From positions 434,001 to 498,000 of the forward strand of contig NZ_FWXV01000008.1 in assembly GCF_900176515.1 (NCBI RefSeq): a DNA stretch of 64,000 bases, written 5' to 3'. Every line of letters starts with the position of its first letter. The first letter of the stretch is position 1. Under the pieces are notes generated by a model. It was not told the origin of the DNA. It saw only the letters and a list, made by a program, of their open reading frames with translations, and ran no database searches. This DNA is from Kibdelosporangium aridum (GTDB taxonomy: Bacteria; Actinomycetota; Actinomycetes; Mycobacteriales; Pseudonocardiaceae). The translations under genes and the position numbers were made by a program. Positions 18,001-27,002 of the stretch are shown here, piece after piece.

Positions 18001-18555
18001 ATGAACACCCCTCCGACCACGGGCCGGTCGTCGAAGGCGGCGCGCGCACCGAGACCGTGGATGGATCCACAGACGCTGTTCCTCACAGCATTGACCGTCC
18101 TGTTCGCGGTGTACACGGCGATGGCCATGGATATGGAATGGACCTCGACCTCGGGACGCATCGCGGCCGGGTTCTTTCCGCGCATCATCGGGTTTCTTGC
18201 CCTGTTGTTATGTGTGATCGCTCTCGCCAGAAGCGTTCGCCGTAGTCTCCGGCAACCTGCGGCAGGGGAAGCGCCGCAGGCGTACGATCTTGCGGACGAC
18301 GACGGTGCCGAGAGTCAACATCCCAAGGCCCTGCTCGCTGTCATCCTTTGCAGCATCGCGTTCTACGCGGCGTTCATGCCGCTCGGCGCGTGGTTGTCGG
18401 CCGCAGTGTTCTTGTTCGCGGCGCTCTCGTTCCTCAACCAGAGAAGGCATGTCGTGAACATCGCGGTGGCGGTCTTGCTGCCCGCGTTGTTGTACCTGTT
18501 GTTCAGTCAGTTGCTCGATGTCGGACTGCCGGGAGGTTTCCTCAATCTGAGCTGA
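18001..18555 (+). CDS. tctB: Tripartite tricarboxylate transporter small membrane subunit (TctB)
   Basis: A 184-residue protein with four predicted membrane helices in two pairs, at about 22-40 and 57-77 and again at 110-140 and 148-180. Around residue 56 is RIAAGFFPRIIGFLAL, the G-x-FP segment common in TctB. The ATG at 18001 directly follows the TAG of tctC (TAGATG), so translation is surely coupled. The small subunit pairs with the 12-TM TctA subunit in secondary transport of tri- or dicarboxylates. It is the weakest conserved of the three, and the call rests mainly on the gene order. Confidence 0.85.
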   Translation: MNTPPTTGRSSKAARAPRPWMDPQTLFLTALTVLFAVYTAMAMDMEWTSTSGRIAAGFFPRIIGFLALLLCVIALARSVRRSLRQPAAGEAPQAYDLADDDGAESQHPKALLAVILCSIAFYAAFMPLGAWLSAAVFLFAALSFLNQRRHVVNIAVAVLLPALLYLLFSQLLDVGLPGGFLNLS

Positions 18556-18600
18556 TGTTGAACCGGGGCAGGCTCGAGAAGCGAGCGGAGCAACGTTCAA

Positions 18601-20142
18601 GTGGACATTTTCGGCAACCTCGTCAGCGGCATCGCGAACGTCGCCACGCCGGAGAACCTGCTCCTGCTTGCGGCAGGCGTACTCGTCGGCATGATCGTCG
18701 GCATCATGCCGGGCTTGGGTCCGTCCGCAGGCATTGCGATCCTGCTGCCGCTGACGTTCCAGCTGGAGCCGGCAGGCGCGATCGTCATGCTCGCTGCCGT
18801 GTACTACGGCGCGATGTATGGCGGGACGATCACGTCGGTGCTCATCAACACGCCGGGTGAGTCGGCCACGGTGGCGAGCACGTTCGACGGTTATCCGCTC
18901 GCGAAACAAGGGCGAGCCGGCCCGGCACTGGTCATGGCCGCCGTCGCGTCATTCGTCGCCGGAACGATCGGTGCGATCCTCATCAGCGTCGCGGCTCCCG
19001 CTCTGGCGAACCTGGCGTCCAATTTCGGCCCTCCGGAGCTGTTCCTCCTCGTTCTCGCTGGGCTGATCGCGCTCGTGGTCATCATCGGCAAGAACCGTTT
19101 GCTCGGCGCCATCTCCGCATTGCTCGGCTTCGCGCTCGCCACCGTCGGCCCCGCCGTCGGCACGGGGGACCAGCGGTACACGTTCGGTTCGGTCGAGCTC
19201 ATCGACGGCATCGACTTCGTTCCGGTCGCGATCGGGCTGTTCGGTCTCGGCGAGATCTTCCACACGATCTACCGCGGCGGTCACCTGGAGAAGCCCAACC
19301 GATTCTCGATCAGCCTTCGCGCCAGGGGTTTCTGGCCGAACAAGAAGGACTTCGGCGAGTCGAAGTGGGCGATGCTGCGCGGCTCGTTCCTCGGGTTCTT
19401 CGTGGGCACGGCGCCAGGCGCCGGCGCGACGGTGGCGTCGCTCATGTCGTACAGCGTGGAGAAGTCGATCTCGAAGACACCGGAGAAGTTCGGCAAGGGC
19501 GCGATGAACGGCCTGGTCGGACCGGAGGCGGCGAACAACGCTGCCTCCGCTGGCGCGATGATTCCCCTTCTCACGTTGGGCATTCCGGGTTCGGCTGCCA
19601 CCGCAGTGCTGCTCGGCGGCTTCCTGATGTGGAACCTGCGGCCCGGGCCGCTGCTGATGGAGCAGAACCCGGAGTTCGCGTGGAGCTTGATCGGCAGCAT
19701 GTACCTCGGCAACGTGATGCTGCTGGTCATCAACATATTCTTCATTCCCGCGTTCGCGAGCATCGCGCGGGTGCCGTTCAAGATCCTCGCGCCGGTCGTG
19801 ATCGTGCTGTGCTTCGTCGGTACCTTCGCGGTGAACAGCAGCTTCGTCGAGGTCGGGATCATGCTGGCGTGCGGTGTCCTCGGCTACTTCATGCGCCGTT
19901 TCGGGCTGTCGCCTGCCGCCATGGTGGTCGCACTCGTGCTAGGGCAGATCGCCGAGGAGACGCTACGGCAGACGATGATCATCTCAGGCGGGAGTTTCGC
20001 CATCTTCATCGAGCGTGGACAGTCGCTCATCCTGCTCACAGTGATGAGCGTGCTGATCTTCGTTCCGATCTTCGCACCCCGCCTTTCACGCGCTGTGTCG
20101 AAAGCGATCACCCGGAACCGTCTGGGCCCTGGATCGACTTGA
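18601..20142 (+). CDS. tctA: Tripartite tricarboxylate transporter large membrane subunit (TctA)
   Basis: A 513-residue, about 12-TM permease. The TctA signature is present twice in related form: GIMPGLGPSAGIAILLPLT near residue 38 and GTAPGAGATVASLMSYSVEK near 275. YYGAMYGGTITSVLINTPGE and LGIPGSAATAVLLGGFLMW are also typical. The GTG at 18601 starts the gene 45 bp behind tctB. It forms the transport channel driven by Na+ or H+ and completes the CoA-transferase-TctCBA operon. Its end (20142) marks the right border of the acid-catabolism island. Confidence 0.93.
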   Translation: MDIFGNLVSGIANVATPENLLLLAAGVLVGMIVGIMPGLGPSAGIAILLPLTFQLEPAGAIVMLAAVYYGAMYGGTITSVLINTPGESATVASTFDGYPLAKQGRAGPALVMAAVASFVAGTIGAILISVAAPALANLASNFGPPELFLLVLAGLIALVVIIGKNRLLGAISALLGFALATVGPAVGTGDQRYTFGSVELIDGIDFVPVAIGLFGLGEIFHTIYRGGHLEKPNRFSISLRARGFWPNKKDFGESKWAMLRGSFLGFFVGTAPGAGATVASLMSYSVEKSISKTPEKFGKGAMNGLVGPEAANNAASAGAMIPLLTLGIPGSAATAVLLGGFLMWNLRPGPLLMEQNPEFAWSLIGSMYLGNVMLLVINIFFIPAFASIARVPFKILAPVVIVLCFVGTFAVNSSFVEVGIMLACGVLGYFMRRFGLSPAAMVVALVLGQIAEETLRQTMIISGGSFAIFIERGQSLILLTVMSVLIFVPIFAPRLSRAVSKAITRNRLGPGST

Positions 20143-20243
20143 CCCGTCCGCCCTGAATGGCCTCGTGTCAGCGGCTTCACCGATCAGAAATCCTCCGCCG
20201 CACCGTCAGTTCTGGTAGCCCCCTCACACCGGTGGAAGGATTG

Positions 20244-21251
20244 ATGACCATGACCGACGCTAGACCGCTGGGCACCGACGAGGCCACGTTCATCGCGGCG
20301 GTCCACTCAGGCGATACGGCGCGGTTCGCGCTCATCACGGAGCGCCACCGGCGTGAGCTGCAGGTGCACTGTTACCGGATGCTCGCGAACTACGAGGACG
20401 CCCAGGACATGACGCAGGAGACGTTCCTGCGAGCGTGGAACAAGCGGGAGTCGTTCAAGGGCCACGCCGCGCTGCGGACCTGGCTGTACCGGATCGCGAC
20501 GAACGTCTGCCTCGACTACCTGGAAAAGCGCAATAACCGCACACCCGTACCGTCCGAGCTGTCGGACTCCGAGGTGCTGTACCTGCAGCCGTACCCCGAC
20601 CGGATGCTCCCCGAGAACCCGCAGGAATCGGTGGTGGCGCGGGAAACGATCGAGCTGGCGTTCATCGTCGCCGTCCAGCACCTGCCGCCGCGGCAGCGGG
20701 CGGTGTTCATCCTGCGCGACGTCCTCGGCTGGCCGGCGTCGAAGGCCGCCGACGCCCTCGAGCTGACCGTCGCATCGGTGACCAGCGCACTGCAGCGGGC
20801 GCGCGTGACGATGCGCGAGCAGTTGCCCGACCGCCGCCAGGACTGGCGGAGCCCCGCCACCCACGAGCTGTCGAGCGACGAGCGCGGCGTCGTGAAGTCG
20901 TACATCGACGCCCATGAGCGCAACGACCTCGACGGGCTGACGTCCCTGCTGCGCGACGACCTGCGCTTCGCGATGCTGCCCGAGTCGGGCACCGGAACCA
21001 CGACGGCCAAGGACGCGGTGGACGGCTGGGTCTCCGGTGGGCTCTTCCAGCGCGGCTACGACGACTGGCGTGGTATCACCACGACGGTCAACCGCATGCC
21101 TGCCGCCGTGCTGTACCTCCGCACCCCCGACGACCCGGAGTACCGGCTATTCGCCATCGCGGTCCTGCACATCGTCGACGGGAAGATCGCCGAGCTCACC
21201 GGCTTCGACGCCACCGACAAACCATGGCTGGACCTGCCCCCGACACTGTGA
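20244..21251 (+). CDS. ECF sigma factor with SnoaL-like C-terminal domain
   Basis: A 335-residue ECF sigma factor. Region 2 is FALITERHRRELQVHCYRMLANYEDAQDMTQE (given only in part: the core is YEDAQDMTQETFLRAW), and region 4 is around HLPPRQRAVFILRDVLGW and LTVASVTSALQRAR. The last about 130 residues form a SnoaL/NTF2-like domain, as in the SigG/SigJ-like ECF groups, where this domain regulates activity in place of an anti-sigma factor. GGAAGGA at 20234-20240 lies 3 bp before ATG 20244 and 9 bp before ATG 20250, so 20250 may be the true start. It stands alone ahead of a terminator; target genes are unknown. Confidence 0.88.
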   Translation: MTMTDARPLGTDEATFIAAVHSGDTARFALITERHRRELQVHCYRMLANYEDAQDMTQETFLRAWNKRESFKGHAALRTWLYRIATNVCLDYLEKRNNRTPVPSELSDSEVLYLQPYPDRMLPENPQESVVARETIELAFIVAVQHLPPRQRAVFILRDVLGWPASKAADALELTVASVTSALQRARVTMREQLPDRRQDWRSPATHELSSDERGVVKSYIDAHERNDLDGLTSLLRDDLRFAMLPESGTGTTTAKDAVDGWVSGGLFQRGYDDWRGITTTVNRMPAAVLYLRTPDDPEYRLFAIAVLHIVDGKIAELTGFDATDKPWLDLPPTL

Positions 21252-21304
21252 TCACACTGAGCACCCCGACCAGCTGAACACCAACGCGACAACGCGAACA
21301 CCAC

Positions 21305-21331
21305 CGCCCCGCCGGCGTTACCGGCGGGGCG
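21305..21331. terminator. Strong GC hairpin between convergent genes
   Basis: CGCCCCGCCGG, a 5-base loop, then CCGGCGGGGCG forms a perfect 11-bp stem. It lies 54 bp behind the sigma factor stop and before the 3' end of the convergent monooxygenase gene. There is no T-run, as is common for actinomycete terminators. It probably ends transcription from both sides. Confidence 0.75.
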
Positions 21332-21407
21332 TCTCCAGCGAGTCGGTCAACAGCTCACTCGGAACGCAACGAAGGGGCCGGTTGCCTCATCGCTGTCCAC
21401 GGGTGGC

Positions 21408-22571
21408 TCAGCGATGCCCCTGCACGCCGTCCTGTCCCTGGGGATCGCCGTTGAAGAGGTCGATGAATCCGAACGGTGCGCGGTCACCGAGGCAGAGGTC
21501 CAGCATTTCGTGGGCGTCGGCGTAGAAGGGCTCGCTACGGGCGAACAGTGCCTTTTCGTAGACAGTGAGTGCCGCTTCGATGTCGCCGGGATGTGCGGCG
21601 ATCGCCTTGGCGAGTTCGGCGCCGTCGAACATCGCCAGGTTCGCGCCGTCGCCGGACGGCGGCATCAGGTGCGCGGCATCGCCGAGTAACGTCACCCCGG
21701 GCACACGCTCCCATCGGTGTCCGTCCGGGAGCGTGTGGATCATGCGCGCGACTGGAGCGGTCTCGCCGTTGGTGATCAACGCGGTGAGCTCAGGAGCCCA
21801 CCCGTCGAACTCGGCCGCGACCCGAGCGGTCGCGGCGGCGGTATCAGCGAAGTCGATGCCGGCGAACCACTCGGCGGAGCGGTTCAGTTCGACGTACGTG
21901 TGCAGGATGTTCCCTGCCTCGCGGTGCGCGATGATCCCCTTTCCTGGGGCCAGCGCGTACATCGCGCCAACACCGACCATCTCGGCTGTCGCGGGGTGCC
22001 GCTCGTCGACGTCGTACAGGTAGGTATCGATGAACGTCGTGCCGATGTACTCGGGCTTGGCGTCGGAGAGCAGCGGGCGGATCTTCGACCAGGCGCCGTC
22101 GGCACCGACGAGGAGACGGCTGGTCACGGTCGCGCCGTCGGCGAAGGTCAGCTCGTGCTGGCCGTCGCCGAGGGGCCGGACACCGGTGACCTTGCGCCCC
22201 CACTGCACCGTCTGGTCGGGCAGGGACTCGAGCAGGATTCGACGCAGATCTCCGCGGAGCACTTCGGGACGCCGCGCCATGCCGTCGTCAGGGGCCTCGA
22301 ACAGCAGCTTGCCGTGCTGGTCGAGTACGCGCGACGCCTCAGCGCCTTCGTGGATGATCGCGCGGAATTCGTCGGTGAGACCGGCGTCGGCGAGCGCGCG
22401 TTGCCCGTCGTCTTCGTGGATGTCGAGCTGGCCGCCCTGCGTGCGGGACTTTGCCGAGGGGTCGGCCTCGTAGACCGTTGCGGGGATGCCGTGGACGTGC
22501 AGGACCCGGGCGAGGGTCAGGCCGCCGAGGCCGGCGCCGACGATGGCGATCGGGTGGTGGCTGGTGTTCAT
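21408..22571 (-). CDS. TetX-like FAD-dependent monooxygenase
   Basis: A 387-residue class A flavoprotein monooxygenase. It has IVGAGLGGLTLARVL (FAD, residues 10-24), GGQLDIHEDDGQRAL, the NADPH/FAD region LLVGADGAWSKIRPL and GDAAHLMPPSGDGANLAMFD. The order and spacing, in particular GG-x-LD-x-H followed by GQ-A, resemble TetX, the tetracycline-inactivating monooxygenase, more than aromatic ring hydroxylases. It is divergent from a TetR regulator with two palindromic operators in between, the usual layout of a drug-inducible resistance gene. The substrate is unknown; a tetracycline-like or other polyketide ligand is a reasonable guess. Confidence 0.85.
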   Translation of the reverse strand: MNTSHHPIAIVGAGLGGLTLARVLHVHGIPATVYEADPSAKSRTQGGQLDIHEDDGQRALADAGLTDEFRAIIHEGAEASRVLDQHGKLLFEAPDDGMARRPEVLRGDLRRILLESLPDQTVQWGRKVTGVRPLGDGQHELTFADGATVTSRLLVGADGAWSKIRPLLSDAKPEYIGTTFIDTYLYDVDERHPATAEMVGVGAMYALAPGKGIIAHREAGNILHTYVELNRSAEWFAGIDFADTAAATARVAAEFDGWAPELTALITNGETAPVARMIHTLPDGHRWERVPGVTLLGDAAHLMPPSGDGANLAMFDGAELAKAIAAHPGDIEAALTVYEKALFARSEPFYADAHEMLDLCLGDRAPFGFIDLFNGDPQGQDGVQGHR

Positions 22572-22616
22572 GGGTTTCTCGTTTCTGTGCGGACGGAGCG
22601 CGCCCGATCACCTATA

Positions 22617-22655
22617 TGGATCGCTGTTCCATAAGCAGTATGGAACGTTGTTCCA
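22617..22655. promoter_or_regulatory. Two TetR-type operators
   Basis: TGGAACGTTGTTCCA (22641-22655) is a perfect 6-bp inverted repeat around GTT. TGGATCGCTGTTCCA (22617-22631) is the same motif with one mismatch. The centres are 24 bp apart and both lie in the 104-bp gap between the monooxygenase and tetR starts. This suggests that the TetR protein represses both genes. Confidence 0.7.
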
Positions 22656-22675
22656 GGGTGTGTCAAAATGAGGCC

Positions 22676-23374
22676 ATGCCACGGACGCGCGGAAGAGCAC
22701 CTACTGGCGGGCGCGCCGATGCCCTTTCGCAGGAGGTGATCGTGGACGCGGCCGTTGCGCTGCTGGACGAGCGCGGCGAGCGAGGACTCACCTTCCGGCT
22801 ACTGGCCAAACAGCTGAACACGGGACCCGGCGCGCTGTACTGGCACGTAACGAACAAGGACGAGCTCGTCACCCTGGCCGCCGATCAGGTGCTCGGCCGC
22901 GCCTTCGCCGCAGCCCCGCGCCTCGAGAAAGGCGCCATCGCCGGGCTGCGCGCACTTGCCATCGCCGTCTTCGATGTCCTTGATCGGCACCCGTGGGCAG
23001 CGTCCCACGTCACCGCGCCAGCCACGCTGCCGAACGCACTGCGCCTGCTCGACCGCATCGGCACCCTTGTCGCCCGAACCGGGCTGCCCGCCGAACGGCA
23101 GTTCGCGGTCACCACCGCGATCTCCTACTACATCACCGGCGTCAGCGCCCAGATCATCGCCCCACGCATCACCGTCGGCGCGACCACCAGCCGCGACGCC
23201 TACCTCACCCAGACCGCCGAACGCTGGGAAAAACTCGACCCCGCCGACTACCCCTTCCTGACGCGCACCACCACGGACCTGCGCGACCACGACGACCGCG
23301 ACCAATACACCACGGGCCTCGACCTGCTCCTGGACGGCCTGAACACGGCCACAGACCCGCGACCGCCCGCGTGA
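22676..23374 (+). CDS. TetR/AcrR-family transcriptional regulator
   Basis: A 232-residue repressor. The N-terminal helix-turn-helix spans about residues 18-65 (VIVDAAVALLDERGERGLTF and GPGALYWHVTNKDELV). The C-terminal region resembles the TetR_C class that binds drugs. The ATG at 22676 is the only reasonable start; just upstream lie two palindromic operators shared with the divergent TetX-like gene. It most likely represses that gene and itself until a ligand binds. The codon pattern from about 23000 on is extremely GC-rich at the third position, like its neighbours, so nothing indicates recent transfer. Confidence 0.88.
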   Translation: MPRTRGRAPTGGRADALSQEVIVDAAVALLDERGERGLTFRLLAKQLNTGPGALYWHVTNKDELVTLAADQVLGRAFAAAPRLEKGAIAGLRALAIAVFDVLDRHPWAASHVTAPATLPNALRLLDRIGTLVARTGLPAERQFAVTTAISYYITGVSAQIIAPRITVGATTSRDAYLTQTAERWEKLDPADYPFLTRTTTDLRDHDDRDQYTTGLDLLLDGLNTATDPRPPA

Positions 23375-23434
23375 TGCCGGGATTCAGGCAGTACAGCTAG
23401 CGCAGCGTTGATCGGCGGATTCTCTTGCGATGCA

Positions 23435-26400
23435 CTAGCAAATGCCCAATCGGCTCATCCGGGAGGTGACCCTGGCCATGTCCCAGTCAGCGCCCAGTGA
23501 CGCGAACATGCGTGAGGCTTCCCGGTACGCCGCAGTCGCTTCTCCTAGCAGGTCACGTGCAGCCAACAGGGTGCCTGCTTCCTCCAGAGCGGACGCCAGT
23601 TCCACTGGCCTGCCCACCGACCGGTAGTGCGAGACGGCCACCAGCGCCGGTTCCGGATCCCCGGCCGCGAGTGCCGTGCATCGGTGTAAGGCCGTGTAAG
23701 CACGGGCGGGCACCTGCTCGCGGGCGGCCTCCATCTCGGCGACGGCCAACGCCTGTTCGGCCAGCTCGGCATTACCGATCTCAAGAGCGAGCCGAACGAC
23801 GTCCGGTAGCCATTGGTGCCGTAGCATCATCTCGGCGTACGTGGGATCGAGCACTGGCGCCAGGTGAGCCAGCGCTGCGGCCGGATCGCCACGTTGGATC
23901 GCGGCGGTTGCCCGCGCCGCGAGAAGGAAGTCGCAGTTTTCCCGCTCGGGTTTGGTGATCATCGAGTAGTTCTCGGCGGCGTCGAGTTTGGCGGCCAGCG
24001 TTGTGTGTTCGGCACGCCTGGCTGCGATCAGCGCGGAGACGCCGTGCAGCAACAAACCGGTCGGTCCACTGTCCATCAGGTCGGTGTAGGTGATCATGGC
24101 TGGGTCGAGTTCGGTGCTGGTGGCCTGCAACTCCCGCAGCGCGTCGTTCCACTGCCCAGTCCAGTAGTGATGCACTGCGGCCGACACATTGGCACCGGTG
24201 GGCAGTTGGTGTTCGGACACCAGCTTGGTGGCCGAACGCAATGTCTCGTCCGCGTCCATGAGCCGATCCAGGTTCTGCAGAGTGGACAGCCGGTTGTCCA
24301 ACAGGTCGAAGTGCATGCCGGCCAGATCTGCCTTGTCGCGCACAATGGCGACGGCCGCGTCGATATGCCGCAGCGCGGCCTCGTGGTCCCGCTGGAGCGT
24401 TGCGACCAGCCATTGGGTCTGCAACGCATGCGCCACCAGGTAGTCATCGCCTTGGCGGACGGCCTCGGCGTATTCGGCCTCGGTGTCCATTTCGGACCTG
24501 TCGAACTCGGTGACGTTACGCCGCAGGAAGGCCAGCATGCTCTTGCGCCGCAGCCGCCATACGTCCGGCAAGGAATCGTCTACTGTGGACTCGGCGAGCG
24601 TGAGGATGGCCTTTTGCCGCGTGTCAATCCTGCCGCCTCGGTAACCACCTCGGTAGATGATCGCCGCTAGCAACTGCCGTAGTTCCTCGGAGCGCACCGG
24701 GTCGCTCGACGCCGCGAGTGCTTGCCTGGTAAGGGCTTCCGGGTCATGGGTGAGCCGGAACAACACGCTGACCAGTGCCACGAGCAGTACCTCACCGGAC
24801 GAACTCCGTGGCCCGATGGTAGCCAGCACGCGTTGGAGCAGGTCGTCGGCGAGCAGGTTGTGGTGTTCGGCGTTGAACCAGGCCATGGCCGTCGGAGCGT
24901 CGGGTATCGAGTAGGGCTGTGTTCCGGGTAAGGGCGGTTCGAGCCGGATTTGCCGGGCACGTGCGGGGGCGAGGAACTGCAGGCCGGAGAGAATGGTATG
25001 GGCGTAGAAGTCGGTCACCCGCCGCAGTGCTGCTTCCCGTGTGTCGTCGGCGAGGTGTTGGGCGGTGGCGTAGTCCCGGATCAGGTCGTGCATGGAGTAG
25101 CGACCGTGTGCGTGGCGGTCCAGGAGGGACGCGTCCTCAAGGACGGTCAGCGCCTCACGTGCGTTCTCAGGAGACAGGCCGGTGAGGCTGGCGGCAGCCT
25201 GCAGGCTGATGTCAATTCCGGGGGCGACGCCAAGGAGGGCGAAAACCGTTCGCTGCTTGGCTGTCAGGCCGCGCAGGGACCAGGACAGCACGGCAGGCAG
25301 GCTGGCGGTGGGGTCGTTGCTGTTCAACGCGTCGAGGCCGAGGTCGCGCAGTTCGGCTGCGAATTCGGCGAGCGGGATGGTGGGCCGGGTGTGGGCCTGG
25401 CGGGTCATGATGGCCAATGCCAGCGGGTAGTGCCCACACAATCGGATCAACGTATTGGCCGCTTCGGGTTCCGTGTCAACGCGTGCTGGGTCGAGGCGCG
25501 TGGTGAGCAGTGCGTGTGCTTCCTGACGAGTGAGGATGCCCAGTTGGATTTGGCGGGCACCATAGCGGGTGATCAGCGTGGCGAGTTTCTTCCGGCTGGT
25601 GACCAGGACGGTGCATGTGGCCGTGCCGGGTAGCAGCGGCTCGACTTGGCTGCTGTCGGCGGCGTTGTCCAACACGATCAGCATGCGCTTGCCCGCGACC
25701 TTGCTTCGGTACAGGGCGGCTTGGGCGTCCAGGTCGGTGGGGATGTGCCCGGGATCGACGCCAAGGGCGGTGAGGAAGCCGCGTACTGCCGTCGAAGGGG
25801 TGAGCGGGCTGCTGTCAGGGCTGAAGCCGCGCAGGTCGACGAAGAGTTGTCCGTCGGGGAACCGGTGCGCGTTGTGATGAGCCCAGTGCAACACAAGCCA
25901 GGTCTTGCCGATCCCGCCGGCGCCGCCGAGTGCGGAAATGAGTACTGCGGCACCCGTTGCACCGGCCGGCTCGATGCCTGGGCGCAGGGTGGTGTCGAGC
26001 CTGTCCAACTCATTTCTGCGGCCGACGAATGACGCCGGTGCGGCTGGCAGGTGCCGGGGCACCACCACCGGCTCGACCGTTGTGCGTGACGGCCGGGGCA
26101 TCAAGCTGGGGTCGGCGGCAAGGATTTGCCGCTGCAGGTTCCGCAGCGCGCTGCCGGGGTCAGTACCCAGCTCCTCGATCAAGTGTTTTCGTAGGTGCCG
26201 GTAGTGATCCAGGGCGTCGGCTGAGCGCCCGGCGCGGTGCAGCGCCAGCATGTACTGGCCGGCCACGCGCTCGTCCAGCGGGTGTTGTGCGGCCCGTGTG
26301 GACAGTTGTGCCACTAGCTCCTCGCCGTGGCCGGTGCGGAGCTGGGCGTCGACCAGGTCGTGCTCAGCAGCCCATCGCTCGTGCTGCCACCGCTCACGCT

Positions 26401-26839
26401 CGCTTTCCACCCATTGCCCGCTTAAGCCGGTCAATGGCTCTCCACGCCACAACGTCAACGCCTCGGTCAGCAACGCCACCTTGTGCGTGTCGTCGTCTGT
26501 GTCGCGGGTGCGGTCGCGCAGATCGCGGAACCGGAGCACATCCACTGCTTGATTCGCTTGGTCCACCACCAGCATGTATCCGCTTGAGCGGTGGACGATG
26601 GTCATGGCGCCAGCGAAAGCCCCGCGCAGCCGTGAGATGTAGCTGTGCAGTGTGGCCCGTCCCCGCCGGGGTGTGTCGGCACCCCAGACCCGCTCGATCA
26701 ATCGTTCCGCCGGCATCAGCCTGCCTGCGTCTACGGCCAGTGCCGCCAGCACGCACCGTTGCCGGGCGGGCCCGAGGTCCACCGACCGCCCCTCGACGTA
26801 AGTGGTCACTTCGCCCAGTAGGGCGATCTCTACCGACAT
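23435..26839 (-). CDS. AfsR-like SARP regulator with NB-ARC and TPR region
   Basis: A 1134-residue regulator. Residues 1-95 are the OmpR-like DNA-binding domain of SARP proteins (VEIALLGEV, RLIERVWG, LHSYISRLRG), 100-245 the bacterial transcriptional activation domain (EALTLWRGEPL), and from 275 an NB-ARC STAND ATPase with Walker A GGAGGIGKT at 305-313 and a later LIVLDNAADSSQVEPLL. The last about 450 residues are helical repeats. ATG 26839 follows GGGAGGCGGGA; longer in-frame starts upstream lack one. It lies 163 bp behind a large membrane protein in the same direction. SARP proteins activate secondary-metabolite clusters, but no biosynthetic genes sit immediately next to it. Confidence 0.9.
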   Translation of the reverse strand: MSVEIALLGEVTTYVEGRSVDLGPARQRCVLAALAVDAGRLMPAERLIERVWGADTPRRGRATLHSYISRLRGAFAGAMTIVHRSSGYMLVVDQANQAVDVLRFRDLRDRTRDTDDDTHKVALLTEALTLWRGEPLTGLSGQWVESERERWQHERWAAEHDLVDAQLRTGHGEELVAQLSTRAAQHPLDERVAGQYMLALHRAGRSADALDHYRHLRKHLIEELGTDPGSALRNLQRQILAADPSLMPRPSRTTVEPVVVPRHLPAAPASFVGRRNELDRLDTTLRPGIEPAGATGAAVLISALGGAGGIGKTWLVLHWAHHNAHRFPDGQLFVDLRGFSPDSSPLTPSTAVRGFLTALGVDPGHIPTDLDAQAALYRSKVAGKRMLIVLDNAADSSQVEPLLPGTATCTVLVTSRKKLATLITRYGARQIQLGILTRQEAHALLTTRLDPARVDTEPEAANTLIRLCGHYPLALAIMTRQAHTRPTIPLAEFAAELRDLGLDALNSNDPTASLPAVLSWSLRGLTAKQRTVFALLGVAPGIDISLQAAASLTGLSPENAREALTVLEDASLLDRHAHGRYSMHDLIRDYATAQHLADDTREAALRRVTDFYAHTILSGLQFLAPARARQIRLEPPLPGTQPYSIPDAPTAMAWFNAEHHNLLADDLLQRVLATIGPRSSSGEVLLVALVSVLFRLTHDPEALTRQALAASSDPVRSEELRQLLAAIIYRGGYRGGRIDTRQKAILTLAESTVDDSLPDVWRLRRKSMLAFLRRNVTEFDRSEMDTEAEYAEAVRQGDDYLVAHALQTQWLVATLQRDHEAALRHIDAAVAIVRDKADLAGMHFDLLDNRLSTLQNLDRLMDADETLRSATKLVSEHQLPTGANVSAAVHHYWTGQWNDALRELQATSTELDPAMITYTDLMDSGPTGLLLHGVSALIAARRAEHTTLAAKLDAAENYSMITKPERENCDFLLAARATAAIQRGDPAAALAHLAPVLDPTYAEMMLRHQWLPDVVRLALEIGNAELAEQALAVAEMEAAREQVPARAYTALHRCTALAAGDPEPALVAVSHYRSVGRPVELASALEEAGTLLAARDLLGEATAAYREASRMFASLGADWDMARVTSRMSRLGIC

Positions 26840-26914
26840 TCCCGCCTCCCCCGTGCGGCGTCCCTCTACAGGGATAGCGCACTTGACCAGGGCAATGCAG
26901 AAAGTTGGCAAGGG

Positions 26915-26963
26915 GTTCACACGAATGGACGGCCACTCTGACTCCGAGGCGGTCCGTGTGAAC
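26915..26963. repeat. Long inverted repeat between membrane protein and SARP gene
   Basis: GTTCACACG at 26915-26923 pairs perfectly with CGTGTGAAC at 26955-26963, with partial pairing inside. On the minus strand it lies behind the stop of the membrane-protein gene and about 75 bp before the SARP start. It may be a terminator for the former or a regulator binding site for the latter; the GTTCAC halves resemble AfsR/PhoP-type boxes. Confidence 0.45.
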
Positions 26964-27002
26964 GTCAAGGGGGTCGGGCCGCCTCCTTCAGACCTTTTGC
27001 TG

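Noticed and set aside
23435..26839. Idea that the first SARP controls the TetX-like gene next to it
   Set aside because: The TetX-like gene has its own TetR and operators, and no SARP-type heptamer repeats were seen near 22.6 kb.
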